Part shown: positions 1 through 11,785 of the stretch, piece by piece
Position numbering within the stretch: the stretch's first letter is position 1
Layout of the letters: every line of letters begins with the position of its first letter
Assembly: GCF_947179165.1 (NCBI RefSeq)
Contig: NC_077240.1
Location: 33,232,501-33,296,500, forward strand
Source of the DNA: Solanum dulcamara
Lineage: Eukaryota > Streptophyta > Magnoliopsida > Solanales > Solanaceae
Reading direction: 5' to 3'
DNA: 64,000 bases
Translations under genes and position numbers: made by a program
The notes under the pieces: model-generated
The model's input: only the letters and a program-made list of their open reading frames with translations
What the model was told of the DNA's origin: nothing
Databases searched by the model: none

Positions 1-697
1 AGAATTACTTCCAGTGTAACAAAGTGAGGAATGACAAGATGAAGATCAACACGGCCGTGCTATACCTCTCAGAGATGGCCATGTTGTGGTGGAAGCACAA
101 GGAGTCCGAGATCAAGAAGGGTCTATGCACCATCCACACCTGGGAGCAGTTCCAGAATGAGTTCAAGAAGGCCTTTTTCCCCAATAATGTCATCCATGAG
201 GCCAAACGTAAGTTTCGGGAATTGAAGCAAACGGGTAGCATACGGATCTATGTGAAGGAGTTCACTACTCTCATGCATCAGATTCCCAACCTCACGGATG
301 AAGACATGCTCTTCCACTTCATGGATGGACTATAGAGTTGGGCCAAGACGGAGTTGGAGCATCACCAAGTCAGCACATCGATGAGGCCATCACACACTCC
401 GAAGCTTTGATAGACTTCAGGCATGACAAGCATGACCGAGGAAGAGGAGACGAGACGAGAGGTAGTCATGACCAAGGTGGGGGAGATTGTGAAGAGAAAC
501 AACCTCATCCCAAAAACCATGACAACCATAAGTCCGATGGTAAGAAGGCTGTACGACGAGGCGATGCCAACAGAAAGGCACAGAATGTGAAGGGGAATGG
601 ATGCTACATATGCGGAAGGCCGCATGGCTATGCAAGGTGTCCTGAACTGAAGAACCTTGGTGCCATCTTATGGGAATGGAAGGGGAAAGATGCATAA
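1..697 (+). pseudogene. Ty3/gypsy gag remnant, left end cut by window
   Basis: Two open segments in different frames (3-335 and 338-697) together look like a retrotransposon Gag. The first matches the plant retrotransposon gag domain pattern, with A-x-L-Y-L, the W-W-K helix, and a W-E-Q-F-x-N-E-F-K-K-A-F-F-P core. The second is basic and Gly/His-rich and ends in a zinc knuckle at about 602-640 of spacing C-x2-C-x3-H-x4-C (starts CYICGRPH). Gag would package the element's RNA in the cytoplasm. A frameshift and a stop at 333-335 break it. The N-terminus lies outside the window. Protease and LTR follow on the same strand, so this is the 5' part of the element ending at 2055. Confidence 0.85.
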
Positions 698-834
698 GGT
701 CAAGACCAAGGTTCAGACATACGTAATTGGGCCTAATTGGACTATGCGGAGCTATTTCAAAGCAATCAGGAAAGCCGAAGGAGTACAGCGCACAATATGT
801 ACACATCATGATCAATGGATGACCCGCTCGTGCA

Positions 835-1538
835 ATGGTTGACACAGGTTTAGAGGCCAACATAATGACCAAGTCAGTAGCTATGAATTTGGGGCTAAGT
901 TACAGTCCAAGTGACGCCCGCCTCAGGATGGTTAATGCACCCCTAACACCGGTGTGCGCAGTCTCTCAAGGAGTAGACATCATATTAGGCAAGTGGCGTT
1001 GTAAGACCAACTTTATCATTGCTCCCTTAGATATCTTTGATATCATCCTTGGGCAGGAGTTCTTCCAGCGATTTGACCCCTACCTCCAATAACTCATGGT
1101 TATAGAGCAAGAGGAATCGTGTATGGTGCCCCTAGTCAAAGTGCCGAAGACAGAAGGACCAACCCAACTTTCGGCCTACCAGCTTGAGAAAGTCCTAGAG
1201 AAGGGAGTACCGATGTTTATAGATACCATTGCGAGTTTGAGTGAAGACAATAGTGCTAGAGAGGCATTGCCACCTTGCATGAAGAAGGGTGTGATACCGA
1301 AGAAGTTGCCAAGACACTTGCCTCTAAAGTGCCAAAAAGAACGGAGGCCAGTGTTGACTGAACCAAGCAGTAATAGGGATAACAGGCCACTGCCATTTTC
1401 CTTGTCCACTAGAAGGGACAATCTCTAGAAGAGGACACATAAAAATAGCATGAAGACTTGTGGAAGTTTCAAGACTAAGTTCGAAGGCTTTTGTAGCAGC
1501 AGTGCGCCGAGGTCATCGCCATATTAGGTAGGGGAGAG
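835..1538 (+). pseudogene. Ty3/gypsy protease and pol remnant with RT-RH-integrase deleted
   Basis: At 835-1092 a retropepsin-like domain is readable: active site V-D-T-G near 838 and the late I-I-L-G-x-E-F-F strand near 1045. At 1096-1428 comes the usual protease-to-RT linker (a P-x-x-L-P-x-x-L-P-type region near 1295-1325). The reading then jumps to a short C-terminal tail (E-D-L-W-K-F-like, then about C-A-E-V-I-A-I-L-G at 1508-1530) directly before the LTR. The reverse transcriptase, RNase H and integrase, normally about 3 kb, are missing. The copy is therefore internally deleted and cannot move alone. Several stops and frameshifts are present. Confidence 0.75.
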
Positions 1539-2055
1539 TGTCATGACCCGTCACTTAATCATAAAGATGGAGGAAAGATATAGAGTCTTGAAGAGGTTAA
1601 CAGAAGGCTCTAGAATGTCCGACAGAATTCTTGAAGAAGGTAGAAGAACCTAGAGTCTTGGAGAGGTTAGTGGAAGACTCTAGATTCTTGTAGAAACTTG
1701 TAGAAAAGTCTTGAAAGATTTGGAATTCTCTAGAGTGTGTGGAGAGTTCTAGAGTAGGGACTTCTTTGTAAATACAGAAGGACTTGTATAGTAAATTTTA
1801 TTTACACTTAGGCCCCTTAAGAGTAGTATAAATAGAGGGGGCATTCATTTATAGAAGATCATCAAGCAATCAAGCATTGTTCCAAAGCAATATAAAAGCC
1901 TTCTTCATAAAAACTCTCTTGTCTTTCTTACAATCTAGCATTACCTTAGCGATCTAGTCTTAAAGGCTTACTTGAGGTTGCAAGATCATGAAAGATTCGT
2001 GAGTAAGTTGTCAAGTGTTGCACGGTGGTCTTAGTTGAAGTCTAAGTCCATGACA
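1539..2055 (+). repeat. 3' LTR of the deleted Ty3/gypsy element, 517 bp
   Basis: The LTR starts at TGTCATG, just after a purine-rich tract (AGGTAGGGGAGAG, 1526-1538), and ends at CATGACA (2049-2055). The two ends are exact 7-bp inverted repeats with TG/CA termini. A TATA box (TATAAATA, 1827-1834) sits in the expected U3 position, followed by a transcribed-looking leader. The partner 5' LTR is outside the window. Confidence 0.75.
1827..1834 (+). promoter_or_regulatory. LTR TATA box
   Basis: TATAAATA followed by AGAGGGGGC, about 230 bp before the LTR end. This is the expected position for the U3 promoter of the element. Confidence 0.55.
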
Positions 2056-2068
2056 CTAGGCTAGACTT

Positions 2069-3620
2069 TCACGACCCAAAATGGGCCATGAGTGGCACCC
2101 ATACTTAACCTCCTAGGTGGGATAACCAATGATATAAACCATAACTAATAAATATGACAATAACATGGAAGCTCAATTAAATACGTTTTCCCAAAACCTG
2201 AAAGTCATCACATAAAGGACATCTAAATTCTAAAACTAAGTCTCGAATTATCAAACACCAAATAAATAAATAACATAATGTGTCCGAAAACTAAGAACAC
2301 CATGCCATGACAAGAGATTCCATAACCAGCTAGAAGGATAGCTCACCCTGCAATCCGATGAACTGGAGATTGACTAGAGCTGAGGTCGAGTTAAAGTTGG
2401 TGGAACACTCACTGCACCCTCACAAAATAAAATAAAAAAGATACAAGTAGGGGTCAGTACAGGACAACATGTACTGAGTAGGTATCATCGGTCGACTCAA
2501 AATAGAAATCAATATGCATAAAGTAATAGCGTAAAATCAACCATAGCACTTAACAGGTGGCAACCAATAAGATCAAGTGACAACACATTGGACAATTTCA
2601 TAACCAGTCAACAATATCAAGATCACACATGAGGACTCAAGCCTCCACATCACACTCTTTTGGAAAATGAGTTATTGGAGATTGGGTAGTATTAAGTCAT
2701 TTTAATTTGTTTTTCTTTAATATTACCGTGCCGAAATGTGACATCCGATTGAATAATACCGTGTCAGAATATTACACCCGATCTAAATATACCATGTCAG
2801 AACATGACATCCGATCCAAATATAAATACTTTATCATTCTTTATTATTACATTCCACTTCGTTAATAATATTTCATCAAGCCTTTTTTATTCAAGGCACC
2901 ATTTTTGATAAGGCAAGTTCAAGATTATGGATTTCACGGCCTCTAGATTTCAGACCAATCACAACAACATATCAACCATCCAAACCACAATAATTAAATG
3001 CGTAGTAAACTTCACACATTACTCAATGAATATCAATCACTATTAAGAGTTTATCTATGATATAAAATAAACCATAACCTACCTTAACCGAAGAACCGAA
3101 TCCAAGCAAGCTAATTCACGAATGTCTTTCCTTTCTTCAAAGCCTCACATTTCCAATCTATCAATTATACAATATTCGTAAGCAACTGAGTCCGTAGACA
3201 CCCATATTATTATGTGTCTAGCTTAGACCTAAAACTCACTTCAATCTATAATCAAATCCTAAATATCAAGTCTAGGATAGGTCTCAATTCCTCCAATAAC
3301 ATAAATCTAATTATGTTTGTATAATACAATACCCTATTAGTTAATTACTTATACCAATATATCAAAACTTAAATCATAATTGAATAGCCAAAAAAAAAAA
3401 TCGTGCAAGCATGTTGCTTTCTCACTTTCACATTTAACAACTATGATAATGACCCAATATGAAATATATCTATATACACAATTCATGAGACATTTTTAGT
3501 GGTTTACCTAAGAGGCTAGTTTGTCTTTTTTTTCCTTGTACGTGTTGCCTTCTCTTCGTCGTGGAGATGAAGGATGCGTACCCCCCCCCCCTTTTTTTTC
3601 TTTTATGTATTAATATTCAT
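2069..3620 (-). repeat. LTR-like fragment in reverse orientation
   Basis: This stretch begins with CACGACCCAAAATGGGCCAT, the reverse-strand end typical of Solanaceae Ty3/gypsy LTRs that finish in GGGTCGTGA(CA). It has the same style as the reverse LTRs at 16271-17381 and 25412-26777: a 'chosen for at least one reporting date' type of open reading is absent, there is an internal short tandem array, and a C/T-rich stretch lies near the far end (3530-3610). Inside, a 33-bp unit beginning ACCGTG / ACCATG is repeated three times at 2725, 2758 and 2791. The far boundary is uncertain and no closing TTACA terminus was found. Confidence 0.45.
2725..2823. repeat. 33-bp tandem repeat, 3 copies
   Basis: Copies start at 2725, 2758 and 2791. 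Each has ACCRTG, then a GACATCCGAT-like core, then an AATAT-rich spacer. Such short arrays are common inside the neighbouring LTR families. Confidence 0.8.
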
Positions 3621-3779
3621 AAACCCTATCCTTTTATTTTAATAATTGGTATAGAGTATTAATTAAATTATCAAATTAGTAGTCAATGTAATAAGATTGA
3701 ATTTAAATTAAAACATAAATTAAAATTATTTTAGTTTAAATAACTTAAAATATTAAGTAAATATTTAGGTTAAAGCATA

Positions 3780-4312
3780 AAGTATATATTTATATTAATT
3801 TTTTAAAAAGAAGAAGAATAAAAGAAGAAGAGAGAGAAAAAAGGAAAAAACAATGGGGTCATTTACATAGATAATATAGTATATAAACATTAATTACGAG
3901 TTTTAGTACATGTTTTAGTTTTACCGAAAATGATAGTATATTTTTTATCTGAAATAGTAAAAAAAAAAATCTCTTTCTTCCCCCTTCTCTCTCTTTCCTT
4001 TTTTTTCTTTCCGTTTTACCCTTTTTCTCTCTTTCTTTTTCTCTTTCTCTTTCTTCCTGCCCCCTCTCTCATTCTTCTCTTTTTTGGTCCGATTTTTCTC
4101 TCTCTTTGTCTTTCTCTTTCTCTTTTTTTTTAAAAAATACATAATAATTAATTATTCTAATTTAAACTTAAATTTGGATTGGATATTATGGAACTGATGA
4201 TTTTACTATTTTTTAAATTATATGATTTTTTTTTATGTAAATACATATATAATGCATTTCTAATACAATGAAGGAAATATATATAAACAATAATTGTAAT
4301 ACATTTTGAATT

Positions 4313-4370
<58 letters not shown>

Positions 4371-4375
4371 TGTTT
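3780..4375. repeat. AT-rich DNA with polypyrimidine tract and (AT)n microsatellite
   Basis: 3967-4130 is almost pure C/T on the plus strand. 4315-4368 is an uninterrupted AT dinucleotide run of about 27 units. No gene is seen. Apparent open frames here are simple-sequence translations. Confidence 0.9.
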
Positions 4376-5510
4376 CAATCCACGTGGTGAATATATAACT
4401 AAAATATTTTTAATACAATAATATATTTTATTAATAAGAGAAAAAATAAAATAAAATTATAATAGAATTTGAATTCAATGTATTATATTATATGCATATT
4501 TCAATATACGTGGTGAATATATAATAAAAATATTTTTTAATAAAATAATATATTTTAGCACTGTTAATAAGAGAAAAAATTTAAAATAACTATAATATTT
4601 TTTTAATTCAATATATTATACATATTATAGGCATATTTCAATAAAAAAAAGGGCAGCCCGGTGCACTAAGGCATATTTCAATGCACGTGGTAAATATATA
4701 ACTAAAATATTTTTAATAAAAATATATTATAAGTATTATGTATGAATTTCAAACATTTCAATACCATTCAAATTAATTTATGTTGTTAAAAATAGATTAT
4801 ATTTGTTAAAATAACAATAATTGAACTCATAATAGTATATAATATTGAATTCAAATTGTAATATATTTTGAATTCAATATATTATACATATTATATGTAT
4901 GTTTCAATGCACATGCTGAATATATAACTAAAATATTTTTAATATAATAATATATTTTGCTAATAAGAGAAAAATAAAAAATAATTATAATAGATTTTGA
5001 ATTTAATATATTATAATTAAAATATGCTCAATATATAATTAAAATATTGTTAATACAAATGTATTATAAATATTATGTGTGAATTTCAAATATTTTGGTT
5101 TTATTTAAATTAATTTATGTTGTTAGAAATGTATTGAATTAATTAATTAATATTTAAAAGAGGGAGAAAGAGGGAGAAAAAGAAGGCCCAAAAAAAGAAA
5201 AGAAGGATACAAAAGAAAGGGAAAGAGAAAGAGAAAGAGAGAGAAAACAAATAAATATAATATATTTCTAACACAATAAATAAAATAAAAAAATAATCAT
5301 AATAGATTTTGAATTCAATATATTATACATATTATAGACATATTTCAATGCACGTGGTGAATATATATAACTAAAATATTTATAATACAATAATATATTT
5401 TAGCACCATTAATAAGAGAAAAAATAAACAATAATTATAATATATTTTGAAATTAATTTATGATACATATTATAAGCATCTTTCAATAAATGTGGTGAAT
5501 ATATAATTAA
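4376..5510. repeat. Dispersed array of an AT-rich module
   Basis: A module reading roughly TTTCAATGCACGTGGTGAAT, then ATATAACTAAAATATTTTTA, then AATAAGAGAAAAAATA, recurs at about 4381, 4507, 4684, 4910, 5025, 5351 and 5490. Spacing is irregular (115-326 bp) and copies diverge. It is not coding. It could be an old tandem array broken by indels, or a multiplied small AT-rich transposon. Confidence 0.65.
4643..4669 (+). mobile_element. Minute SINE-5'-end-like insertion with target duplication
   Basis: Eight A residues followed by GGGCAGCCCGGTGCACTAA sit between two copies of the 13-bp sequence GGCATATTTCAAT (4630-4642 and 4670-4682). The G/C-rich part resembles the start of Au-type plant SINEs as I recall them. 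The rest of the SINE is absent. Confidence 0.55.
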
Positions 5511-5579
5511 AATATATTTAATAAAAATATATTATAAGTATTATATGTGAATTTCAAATATTTCAGTACTATTTAAATT

Positions 5580-5715
5580 AGGATAATTAATTATTAATTT
5601 AAAGAAAGGGAGAAGGAAAAAGAAAAAGAGAAAGAGAAAAAATAGATAGAAAACAAAAGCAGGCAGAAAGGGGTAGGGGGGAGGGAGAGGGAGAGGGGGG
5701 GGGGGGAGTAAGGAA
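5580..5715. repeat. Purine-rich low-complexity tract
   Basis: Nearly continuous A/G on the plus strand, ending in a run of about 12 G at 5696-5707. 5716-6018 is plain AT-rich DNA with no recognisable feature. Confidence 0.85.
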
Positions 5716-6018
5716 GTGATTTTAGTTATCTATATCTAGATAGATTATAAAGGAGAGTAGTTTGCAATTGGTTAAACCAAGTGGCAAGCTATGAAAAAGC
5801 CACTTGACAATTTTAAGATAAAGTTAATAAATATTGTAGTAAAAGTTTTTAATTGAAAAAATGAAAGTATTTGAATTTAAAAATATTAAATTTTCAGAAA
5901 AAAGATTATCAGATTACAAATTAGCTTAAAAGTAGAAATTTGTGGTTGAAGAGTTCTAAATGAACTCTTACTATTTAATAAACTTATCATTTTCAGATAT
6001 TATAAAATAAATTTAAAT

Positions 6019-6088
6019 ATATTTAATTTAAATATTAAATTAAAAGATAAAATTATAAAAATATAACTAAAAGTATGATTGTGTATCT

Positions 6089-6153
<65 letters not shown>

Positions 6154-6324
6154 GTAATATCAATAGTAATATTAGCGGGAGTAATCTCAATAATAATAAT
6201 AATAGTAGTAATACTAGTAGTAGTGGGGAGGGGGGGGGGTAATCTTATTTTAGAAAAATAACAAATATATATTAAATTAAAAGATAAAAATATAAAGTAT
6301 AACTAAAGATATGATTGTGTATCT

Positions 6325-6375
<51 letters not shown>

Positions 6376-6450
6376 TAATAATAATTAATATCAATAGTAA
6401 TATTAGCAGGAGTAATCTCAATAATAATAATTATAGTAATAGTAATAGTA
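6019..6450. repeat. 236-bp tandem duplication carrying (AAT)n microsatellites
   Basis: The segment with GATTGTGTATCTTTAATAAT, then a long AAT run, then ATCAATAGTAATATTAGC, occurs twice, offset by 236 bp (anchors at 6077 and 6313). AAT runs are at about 6091-6155 and 6329-6372. A further AAT run with an ATAA-type run lies at 6460-6510. Confidence 0.85.
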
Positions 6451-6462
6451 GAAATAATAATG

Positions 6463-6497
<35 letters not shown>

Positions 6498-6814
6498 AAT
6501 AAATAAAAGGATAAAGAAAGAAGATAAATGAGAAAACGTACAGGGGTGGGTGGGTATAGAAAAATAACAAATAAAAGAAAAGACAATTGAGAGAAAAGAG
6601 AATACGTAGGGGAGTGGGAGGGGATATCTTATTAATTACAAATATTTCTCTCAATTTAAATATTTAACGTATAAGAAAACTATCGTTGCATTTAATAAAT
6701 CAATGATAAGAAAGAGTAACAAAAAGATCTTCTTTTAGAAAATGGATATTATATCAAATAAAATTAAAAAAATAATGATAGTAATAATGATAATCAATAA
6801 ATAAATAGTTATAA

Positions 6815-6821
6815 CAGTAGC

Positions 6822-6860
<39 letters not shown>

Positions 6861-6893
6861 AACAACAACAACAATAATAATAATAACAACAAC

Positions 6894-6935
<42 letters not shown>
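6815..6935. repeat. Compound (CAA)n-(AAT)n microsatellite
   Basis: CAA repeats run from about 6818 to 6890, then AAT repeats to about 6933. Long reverse-strand open frames of Tyr/Cys or Leu repeats here are artefacts. 7080-7715 is AT-rich with no recognisable feature. Confidence 0.9.
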
Positions 6936-6939
<4 letters not shown>

Positions 6940-7715
6940 AAAGATAACTAACAAATAAACAAAATAGAAAGAATAAAGAAAAGAAAATAAATGAGAAAAA
7001 AGGGGGGGTGGACATAGGGGAAAACATACAATTATTATACTGATTTCAAATTTTAGCTTATAAGAAAAAATATGCATTTTATTTTAAAAATTAAGGATAA
7101 AGAAGAGTAGTTAAAAAAATCTTTCATTAAAAAAATTAATATAATATTTGAATTTGAATTTAAATAAAATTTGAGTTAGAATAGAGTTCTAGCTTCTTAA
7201 CCTTTTGTATACATACTCCTACAATTATATATAATATTAAGCTTCCTTCTCTTGTTTGTTATTGATCATTAATTTTATTGATTTGTATATTTACTGCATT
7301 CTTCATATTCTTCATTTTCTAAAAACTCTGTATGTTTTAATATTTTAAATTTTATATGCAGATGAGCGATAATCGCACTACAAGTTAATGTTTTTGTTAT
7401 TATATACAAGTTTGAATTGAAGTAAGTAATTTGTTTTGTTCTTATTTTGTTTGTTCGTTTTTTGATAATCTTTTATCGAAAAGTTTAGTCAAGCATTTTA
7501 TCTTTTTAAATGCTAACTTTCGTTATTATTTTTATATTATTATTTTATTAAAATAAATATTCATATATTTTTTGTATGTGTGTAATAATCTATTTATTTG
7601 ATCAGATATTGCAAGAGATTTTGAATGAAGACAAGAAGATTGAGTAATTGATAATTCAATAACTTTTGTTCACACGAAAAAATTTCTTATAATTCAATAA
7701 CTTTTATTAAAAATT

Positions 7716-9713
7716 TTCTTGTTTGTTCAGAATTTGTTGACTTTGATGCTGCCATTTTTGGTCCTTTAGTCGGAATTTATGAGTTTTGGTTGCATGCTTG
7801 TCCCGCGTAGTTTTCCACCGCAAATTATGTTATAAATATGATTTGTGAGCTCGGGGTGACTTTTGGAATCTGTTTTGGGGGTCAAATCTGAAATTCCATA
7901 TGCGGGTCCCACAATTCCCATTTTAGATCCCGAAATTGGTCCATCTCTAAAAATTATGAAATTAGTATCTAAACGATCATATCGACGTTGTGGTTCTGTT
8001 TTTGACAGCGTGGCAGCGTTCTGAGGCCACTCGAAAGGGAAAAGCTCCAGCACAGTAATTTAAAGCTCTCATTTTTAGCCTATAGGTAGGCTATGGTTTT
8101 ACCTTTCTTTAGATTAAGCTGGAATGTGTGAAAGCATGTTGAAATAGTTGGAATTTGGGTTGGGTAGTTTGATTGTATATTTTAGGTGTTAGAAATCATG
8201 ATTTAGGCTTGTTATTAGGTTTTTCGGATATTTAAAAACATGTGTATCTTGTCGTTATTTGTTAGTATTATAAGAAGAGTTGAATGAGCATGTTGTTGAT
8301 ACTGTGGAGTATGTTGACCTTAGTATAGGATGTAACCTTGCTTTAGATGCCCCGGCATCGCTCTGGTGGACTTAGATCCTTGTAGAACAATGTAGTGGGC
8401 TAGTGCCTGGTAGTTTGGCCTTAGTTAGGCATTACCCTTGATCTTAAAAATATCCTCATCCATAAATAGATATAATCGTGACTTTTGTGATGTGTCGACA
8501 ATACTAGATTTCATGATCGTTGACTTTGGCTCCGGTTCCAGTTTTGGTAGCATATCGGTTGACTCATTTGGAAAAAGATTTTTAGTACTATTTTATTCTA
8601 GTTGGGAAGTAGAATGTTTGGAATCATGGGATAAATTATCTGTGAGCATCTGGGTATCAAGTCCCAACCTCCGTTTTGAATTAACGAGGAGCATTCGGGT
8701 ACTCAGCCCCGGCCTCTATCGGCTTGCTAGTATGACAAGCATTTGGATACCCAGTCTCGGCCTCGATCATACCAATGTATTATGTAGAACATCCGGGTAC
8801 CCAGTCCCGGCCTCGACTGCTCTTATGTATTATGGCAACTATCCGGGTACCCAGTCCCGGCCTTGGCCACTCTAAACATTCAGGTGAGTATCTGGGTCCC
8901 AGTTCTGGCCTTGACCCCTAAGTCACCACTAGATCGATTGACTTTTGGAGATCCTGGATTTGGAAATGGTACATCGCAGATTCTTGGTTCCTAGCCTTAA
9001 TAGTTGTAGCTATTCTGTGTACTTGGCGGGCTTATGGGGCTTCATCCGGATTTTTATTTAACTTGCGCATGAGTGTCCCGGCTGGGCTTATTGGGCCCAT
9101 TGGGTATAGTTAGTTGTAGTTCTCATAGATAGTACTCTTTCCCTCTTTTGATGCTTATGTTAACTACTATTTAAGCTATTCCTCTTTTTTATATTTTTTT
9201 TACCATTTTTGCTCAGTCGGCCTATGATGCCTACTAGGTACCTGTTGTCTTGGTACTCATACTATATTCTACATCTACTTTTGTAATGCAGGACCGAGCA
9301 CCAGCTACCGTCGTGGATAGATCGAGCCTGTTGCAGCCAGATTCGAAGACTAGGGTGAGCACTTGGCATTTTTGGATCATTCCTATCTCCTTCAGTATGG
9401 ATGGCTCGTCTTTTGCCTTTTGAAACTAATCAGCTGTTATATATATTTTCGGTCCACTTTCGAAACTTGTACTCGTCTTTTATTTTGTAGCAACTCTGTA
9501 CTTGTGACTTCTAGGTTTTATGAGGGATCTTTAGTTGTTTATATCATATTTTGGTTACTTCTGCTTATTCTTTCTGCCTATCTTTATAATTCGTCACTCT
9601 TGTTTAGTTTCTGCCCTCAAACCCATTACTTGAAGTTTCAGGTTGACGGGTTGGCTTACCTACTAAAGGGTTATAGTAGGTGTCATCATAACCTAAGGAA
9701 TTGGGTCGTGACA
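7716..9713 (+). repeat. 5' LTR of the chromovirus, lacking its 5' part
   Basis: It aligns base by base with 17412-19428 and ends in GTCGTGACA directly before the primer site. Homology to the right LTR starts near 7716. The first part of the LTR (equivalent to 14814 to about 17411) is missing here. An internal array of about six 45-50 bp units built around GGGTACCCAGTCCCGGCCT lies at about 8648-8915. Confidence 0.85.
8648..8915. repeat. About 49-bp tandem repeat in LTR, 6 copies
   Basis: The unit core GGGTACCCAGTCCCGGCC recurs at 8652, 8697, 8745, 8795, 8845 and 8893. The equivalent array lies in the right LTR at about 18345-18610. Confidence 0.85.
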
Positions 9714-9716
9714 AGT

Positions 9717-9729
9717 TGGTATCGGAGCC
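9717..9729 (+). promoter_or_regulatory. Primer binding site, initiator tRNA-Met type
   Basis: TGGTATCGGAGCC starts 4 nt after the 5' LTR end. It is one change away from the canonical plant site TGGTATCAGAGCC that pairs with the 3' end of initiator tRNA-Met. Confidence 0.9.
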
Positions 9730-9921
9730 CTAGGTTCATTAGTCTCACTTGTACAGAGTTAACATCTAGTAGAGTCTCGCGGATGGGTGCGGAGACGTCC
9801 GTAACTTATCTTCGGGAGGCTACAGGATGTTATTAGGAACATTCTCTATGTTGTATTATTTTGTGCAGTGTTGTGTCTTATTGATTTTGTGAAATCTCAT
9901 TTGTTCCACTCTTTCACAGGG

Positions 9922-11290
9922 ATGGTTCGTACGCGCGGTACCACCGGTCGTGATAATGCACCAAGGACTGGCATGCCTAGAGGTCGTCCTTCTAGGATAG
10001 GTAGGGGAGCAGCACCAGCTCCCGACCCGAAGATAGAGCCGGAGCTGGTAGAGGAGCATCAGGACGCTTATATTCATACTCAGTCAGAGGGACCACCACC
10101 ACTCGCACAGCCTCCAACTGCACCAATTATGACCCCAGCACTACAGGCAGTGATTGTGCAGCTCCTCACAGCTATTGGGGTTGTACCATAGGCCCCGACC
10201 CCAATAGCAGGTATACCAGCACTACGGGATCCGCCCGTCCATCAAGCACCTGAGGTTCAGCTGCCTTCACTATTTGTTGCACCCCCGTTAGTAATTTCGG
10301 AGGTATGATATCATTATAGGATCAGAAGATGTTGGGTATTTCAGAGGCTGTCACCCCCGACATTTTCTAGAGCCATTGGCGAGGATGCCATGGAGTTCTT
10401 GACTACGTGTCAAGAGAAGCTCCATTCCTTGGGTCTTATGGAGTTCAGAGGCGCCGACTTCACTGCTCACTAGCTCAGAGGGGCAACCAAACAGTTGTGG
10501 TGCTCTTATTTGCAGTCCAGACCAGCTGGGTCACCACTATTGACATGGGCCCAGTTTCAAAGGCTTACTTGGCTCGATACATCCCTAGGAGTGTTTAGGA
10601 CCGACTTCGGTATTAATTTACTTGGTTGGAGTAGGGCCACATGACAATTGCAGAGTACGAGGCTAGATTTTATCAGCTTTCCTGACATGCCACTATAATT
10701 CTACCCATTGAGGAGGAGAGGGTATGATGTTTTGTGCGCGGATTAAGACCTTACTTGAGAGTGGGGACTGAGCACCTTGTTTCTGCAGGTCGCTCTTTTC
10801 TGGATGTGGTGGATCATACCCGCACGATCAAGATTATTCACCGTCAGGCCCAAGAGGGCAGTGATAAGAGACTCAAGCATCAGGATAGCTACAGTGGATC
10901 CTATTCTAAAGGCCATGATAGTTATGACAGGCCCCGCCAGTGGTTCCAGCAGAATAGGTACCAGTAGGGTCAGTCCAGCCGGCCGATTCAGGTTGCCCTA
11001 CCAACAGTTAAGGGTAGTCAGCCTCATTCGGAGGGTTCCACCGCAGGGCAGAGCTTGAGGGGATCAGGTCCGCTTTCTTCCTACTGCGGATGAGTTATCA
11101 CGGGTCGCTCAGCTTCAGGATGCTTCGATTATGGCTCACTGGAGCACTGGGCTAGGGAATGTCCCAATTCGGCTAGACCATTAGTAGTAGCACCACTTCT
11201 ACCAAGAGGTATAGATCAAGGTCATGGCTGCGGCAATAGTCATCAGGGTGTTTAGGGAGGTCCCGGGGAGGCAGGTCAGGTGGTAGGGCG
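9922..11290 (+). pseudogene. Chromovirus gag remnant
   Basis: It starts at ATG 9922 with a basic, Pro-rich N-terminus and runs to a stop at 10189. The frame then continues through several shifts: an F-L-T-T-C-Q-E-K-L segment at about 10396, W-A-Q-F near 10548, and a degraded nucleic-acid-binding tail. A zinc knuckle is readable near 11119-11160 as C-F-D-Y-x4-H-x4-C. The second Cys of the C-x2-C pair is Tyr. At least five stops or frameshifts make it non-functional. Confidence 0.8.
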
Positions 11291-11338
11291 AATGTCCATG
11301 GGGGAGGTCGACAGGTCCACTTCTATGCTGCTCCAGCG

Positions 11339-11785
11339 ATGACAGAGGTTGAGGTATCAGATGATATTATCACAAGTACTATCCTTATTTGTCAACAGAC
11401 TGCTTCAGCTTTATTTGATCCAGGTTCCACGTATTCCTATGTGTCTATATATTTTGCTGCACGTCTGGTTATTCCATATGAGTCAGTTGAGGTCCTGTTA
11501 CATATTTTGACCCCGGTAGGGGATTCTTTAGTAGTGGATCAGGTTTGTAGATCCTGTGCGGTGACTATTCAGGGGCATGAGACTCAGGCAGATCTTATTT
11601 TACTTGATATACTAGACTTCGATGTTATTCTGGGCATGGATTGGCTATCCCCCCATTATTTGGTTTTGGATTGTTATGCCAAGACCGTTACATTAATCAT
11701 TCCTGGTATTCCCCCAATCTTATGGCAGGGTATTTATAGTCGCTCACCGACTGGGATCATATCCTTTATGTGGGCCAAAGGCTAG
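11339..11785 (+). pseudogene. Chromovirus aspartic protease domain
   Basis: An open segment of 148 codons. The active-site triplet reads D-P-G-S (F-D-P-G-S near 11416) rather than the usual D-S/T-G. The downstream V-I-L-G-M-D-W-L motif at about 11629-11652 is intact. It would cut the Gag-Pol precursor. The frame shifts near 11780 into the RT linker. Confidence 0.85.

Noticed and set aside
4157..4378. Reverse-strand open frame with Ile-Tyr repeats
   Set aside because: It arises from the (AT)n run and AT-rich flank.
6079..7077. Long open frames of Asn, Tyr, Cys or Leu runs
   Set aside because: They are translations of AAT and CAA microsatellites. No start context, domain or codon pattern supports a gene.
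9363..9836. Open frame of 157 codons before the gag start
   Set aside because: It spans the end of the 5' LTR and the primer site, and the equivalent frame in the other LTR is broken. It is LTR sequence.
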